Shown here in pieces: positions 62,746-64,000 of a DNA stretch of 64,000 bases. The stretch is taken from positions 1-64,000 of the forward strand of contig CAKPJN010000003.1 of assembly GCA_934162665.1 (NCBI GenBank). The letters are read 5' to 3'. Source of the DNA: an uncultured Bacilli bacterium (GTDB lineage Bacteria > Bacillota_I > Bacilli_A > RF39 > UBA660). A program made the position numbers and the translations under genes. A model generated the notes under the pieces. The model worked only from the letters and a program-made list of their open reading frames with translations. It was not told the origin of the DNA and ran no database searches. The number at the start of each line of letters is the position of its first letter. Within the stretch, counting starts at the first letter, position 1.

Positions 62746-64000
62746 TTAATTTTCGAATATGTCCATTATTAGTGGCACAACATTCTTTTTACGGGAAACA
62801 CAATTTTCTATGAAATGTCCTTCCTTAATATCATCGTTTTGATATGCAATATCAATGATATCTTTTCCTTTTGTATTATATATGACATAACTACCATTTT
62901 TTATGATATCAGTTACATATAATGCTACTAAACTGTAACTATTAGCTTCAGCTGTTTCATCTAAAACATGAATATATTCATCTAATTCTTTTTCTATTTC
63001 TTCAAAATTCATAGTAAAGAATTGTGCAATAGCGAATATTTTTTCATTAACTGTATATAATTTAAAGTCATTATATAAGACATCTTCTTTTGTCATTCCT
63101 TCTAATGAAGTACCAGCTTTTAATAAGTTCATTCCATATTCGTTATAATCTAATTCAGCTAACTTAGCTAAATTCTCAACTGCTTCTTTATCTTTAGCAG
63201 TTGTAGTTGGGCTTTTTAAAATTAAAGTATCTGATAATATTCCAGATAATAATACACCAGCAATATTTTTAGGAATTGTAACATTTCTTTCTTTATATAA
63301 GTTATATACAATGGTACATGTAGAGCCTACTGCCATATTTCTAAAATTAATTGGTTGATTAGTAGTTATACTGCCTAAATTATGATGATCAATTATTTCT
63401 AATATATTAGCTTCTTCAATTCCTTCAGCTGTTTGTAGTTTTTCATTGTGATCTACTAAAATAACTTTTTTAGGATTTTTTTCGTTTAAGTCAGTTATTC
63501 TTAATAAACCTAGACATTTATTATTTTTATTTACAATTGGGTAATTAGTATGTTTTAGTTTATTATTTATATCTAATACATTATCTACATATTCTGTATC
63601 TTCAAATTTAGTTGGATTATAACTTCTAATCATTGTTTTTATATAGTTTGATAAAGTGATTAATCTTGATACGTGATAAGAATCATATGTTGTTTTAATA
63701 ATATTTACTTTATTTTCTCTAGCAATATCAAGATGTTCTTTTTTGATTTCTCCATTACCTACAACTATGATTAGTTTTACACCAGAGTTTACAGCATATT
63801 CAATAATACTATGTCTATCTCCTACTATTAAAATAGTATTTTTATCTAAATTTACTGTATCCATGAATGTTGTACTTCTATATGCCGCAACTAATAATTG
63901 CCCTTTTATTTCCTCATCAAATTTTAGTACTTCATTACCTTGTATTACATTTAAAATGTTAAGATAAGATGTATCTACTGTTTCAATGTCTTCATTTATT
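62746..64000 (-). CDS. Mn-dependent inorganic pyrophosphatase with DRTGG/CBS insert (5' end outside window)
   Basis: The frame is open to the window edge, so the gene is partial: 417 codons are visible, and the true start lies beyond 64000. An internal ATG at 63864 should not be taken as the start, because the preceding residues (EEIKGQLLVAAYRSTTFMD) are conserved-looking. In order: a DRTGG-type domain (~1-120 of the visible part), one CBS segment (TNYPIVNKNNKCLGLLRITDL), the DHH part KVILVDHNE...ILEIIDHHN, and a C-terminal DHHA2 domain ending SRKKNVVPLIMDIF. CBS-PPases are regulated by adenine nucleotides. It leads the PopT-uppP-ZIP operon. PPi from cell-wall precursor synthesis links the functions. 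Confidence 0.88.
   Translation of the reverse strand, partial: INEDIETVDTSYLNILNVIQGNEVLKFDEEIKGQLLVAAYRSTTFMDTVNLDKNTILIVGDRHSIIEYAVNSGVKLIIVVGNGEIKKEHLDIARENKVNIIKTTYDSYHVSRLITLSNYIKTMIRSYNPTKFEDTEYVDNVLDINNKLKHTNYPIVNKNNKCLGLLRITDLNEKNPKKVILVDHNEKLQTAEGIEEANILEIIDHHNLGSITTNQPINFRNMAVGSTCTIVYNLYKERNVTIPKNIAGVLLSGILSDTLILKSPTTTAKDKEAVENLAKLAELDYNEYGMNLLKAGTSLEGMTKEDVLYNDFKLYTVNEKIFAIAQFFTMNFEEIEKELDEYIHVLDETAEANSYSLVALYVTDIIKNGSYVIYNTKGKDIIDIAYQNDDIKEGHFIENCVSRKKNVVPLIMDIFEN

Overview
The window is a chromosomal segment from a very AT-rich, low-GC Gram-positive bacterium. The gene families and local gene orders point to the class Bacilli: hrcA-grpE-dnaK under CIRCE operators, RNase HIII, an ylbD-ylbE-ylbF-rsmD block, HelD, LemA, S21 and a GerE regulator. 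Several genes belong to endospore formation (spoIIIAH, gerE, gerM, sspI, a SpoVB-family flippase and a YlbD-like protein), so the organism is probably an endospore former or recently descended from one. TGG encodes Trp and TGA acts as a stop, so the genetic code looks standard. Most genes lie on the minus strand in short, tightly packed operons separated by clear intrinsic terminators. I cannot name a species. An uncultured gut-type Bacilli lineage is my guess.

Layout. 1-5.7 kb: two large membrane-anchored surface proteins, a small Smr protein and a GT39-type protein glycosyltransferase. 5.8-6.9 kb: a MazG-like hydrolase and an XRE regulator gene broken by an in-frame stop. 6.9-12.8 kb: ppdK, a DUF2207 membrane protein ending in three perfect Cys-rich heptads, and a radical SAM/SPASM gene whose Shine-Dalgarno lies inside the codons of that tail. 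12.8-14.9 kb: trxA, cvpA and rnhC. 14.9-21.5 kb: the heat-shock cluster, with pepF between dnaK and dnaJ, an unusual Cys/His-rich GrpE N-terminus, and two CIRCE operators around a consensus promoter. 21.5-25.5 kb: a pseudopilin with a C-type-lectin/FGE-like domain, rsmD, ylbF/E/D-like genes and a zincin-like protein. 25.5-30 kb: parE-parC. 30.1-31.7 kb: a frameshifted zincin-like lipoprotein gene and a partner. 32-35.6 kb: recD2 and mtaB. 35.9-42 kb: an acidic membrane protein, a SpoVB-like flippase, a type IV pilin-like protein, lemA with a second DUF2207 protein, sspI and rpsU.

42.2-45 kb holds a compact secretion locus: a C39-peptidase ABC exporter, a very short accessory membrane protein and two double-glycine precursor peptides, too short for usual gene callers, joined by ATGA and TAATG overlaps. 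Both peptides carry a GxxxG motif and one Cys near the C-terminus, which suggests a two-peptide (class IIb) bacteriocin. 45-51 kb: an M29 aminopeptidase, tRNA-Arg(UCU), gerM, gerE, spoIIIAH, a PLP enzyme, an SDR and yqeY. 51-51.3 kb: a 25-residue hydrophobic peptide gene enclosed by long-range inverted repeats, resembling a type I toxin mRNA. 51.3-56.4 kb: tandem helD paralogues and a second gene broken by an in-frame stop. 56.5-64 kb: a phosphohexomutase, another zincin, a promoter- and terminator-bounded structured RNA of unknown class, a CmpB-family membrane protein, and an operon of a DRTGG/CBS pyrophosphatase (cut by the window edge), a DUF368/PopT-like transporter, uppP and a ZIP transporter.

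The strongest leads for something new are the radical SAM/Cys-rich DUF2207 tail pair, the two-peptide export locus, the structured RNA near 59.0-59.3 kb and the tiny peptide locus near 51.1 kb.
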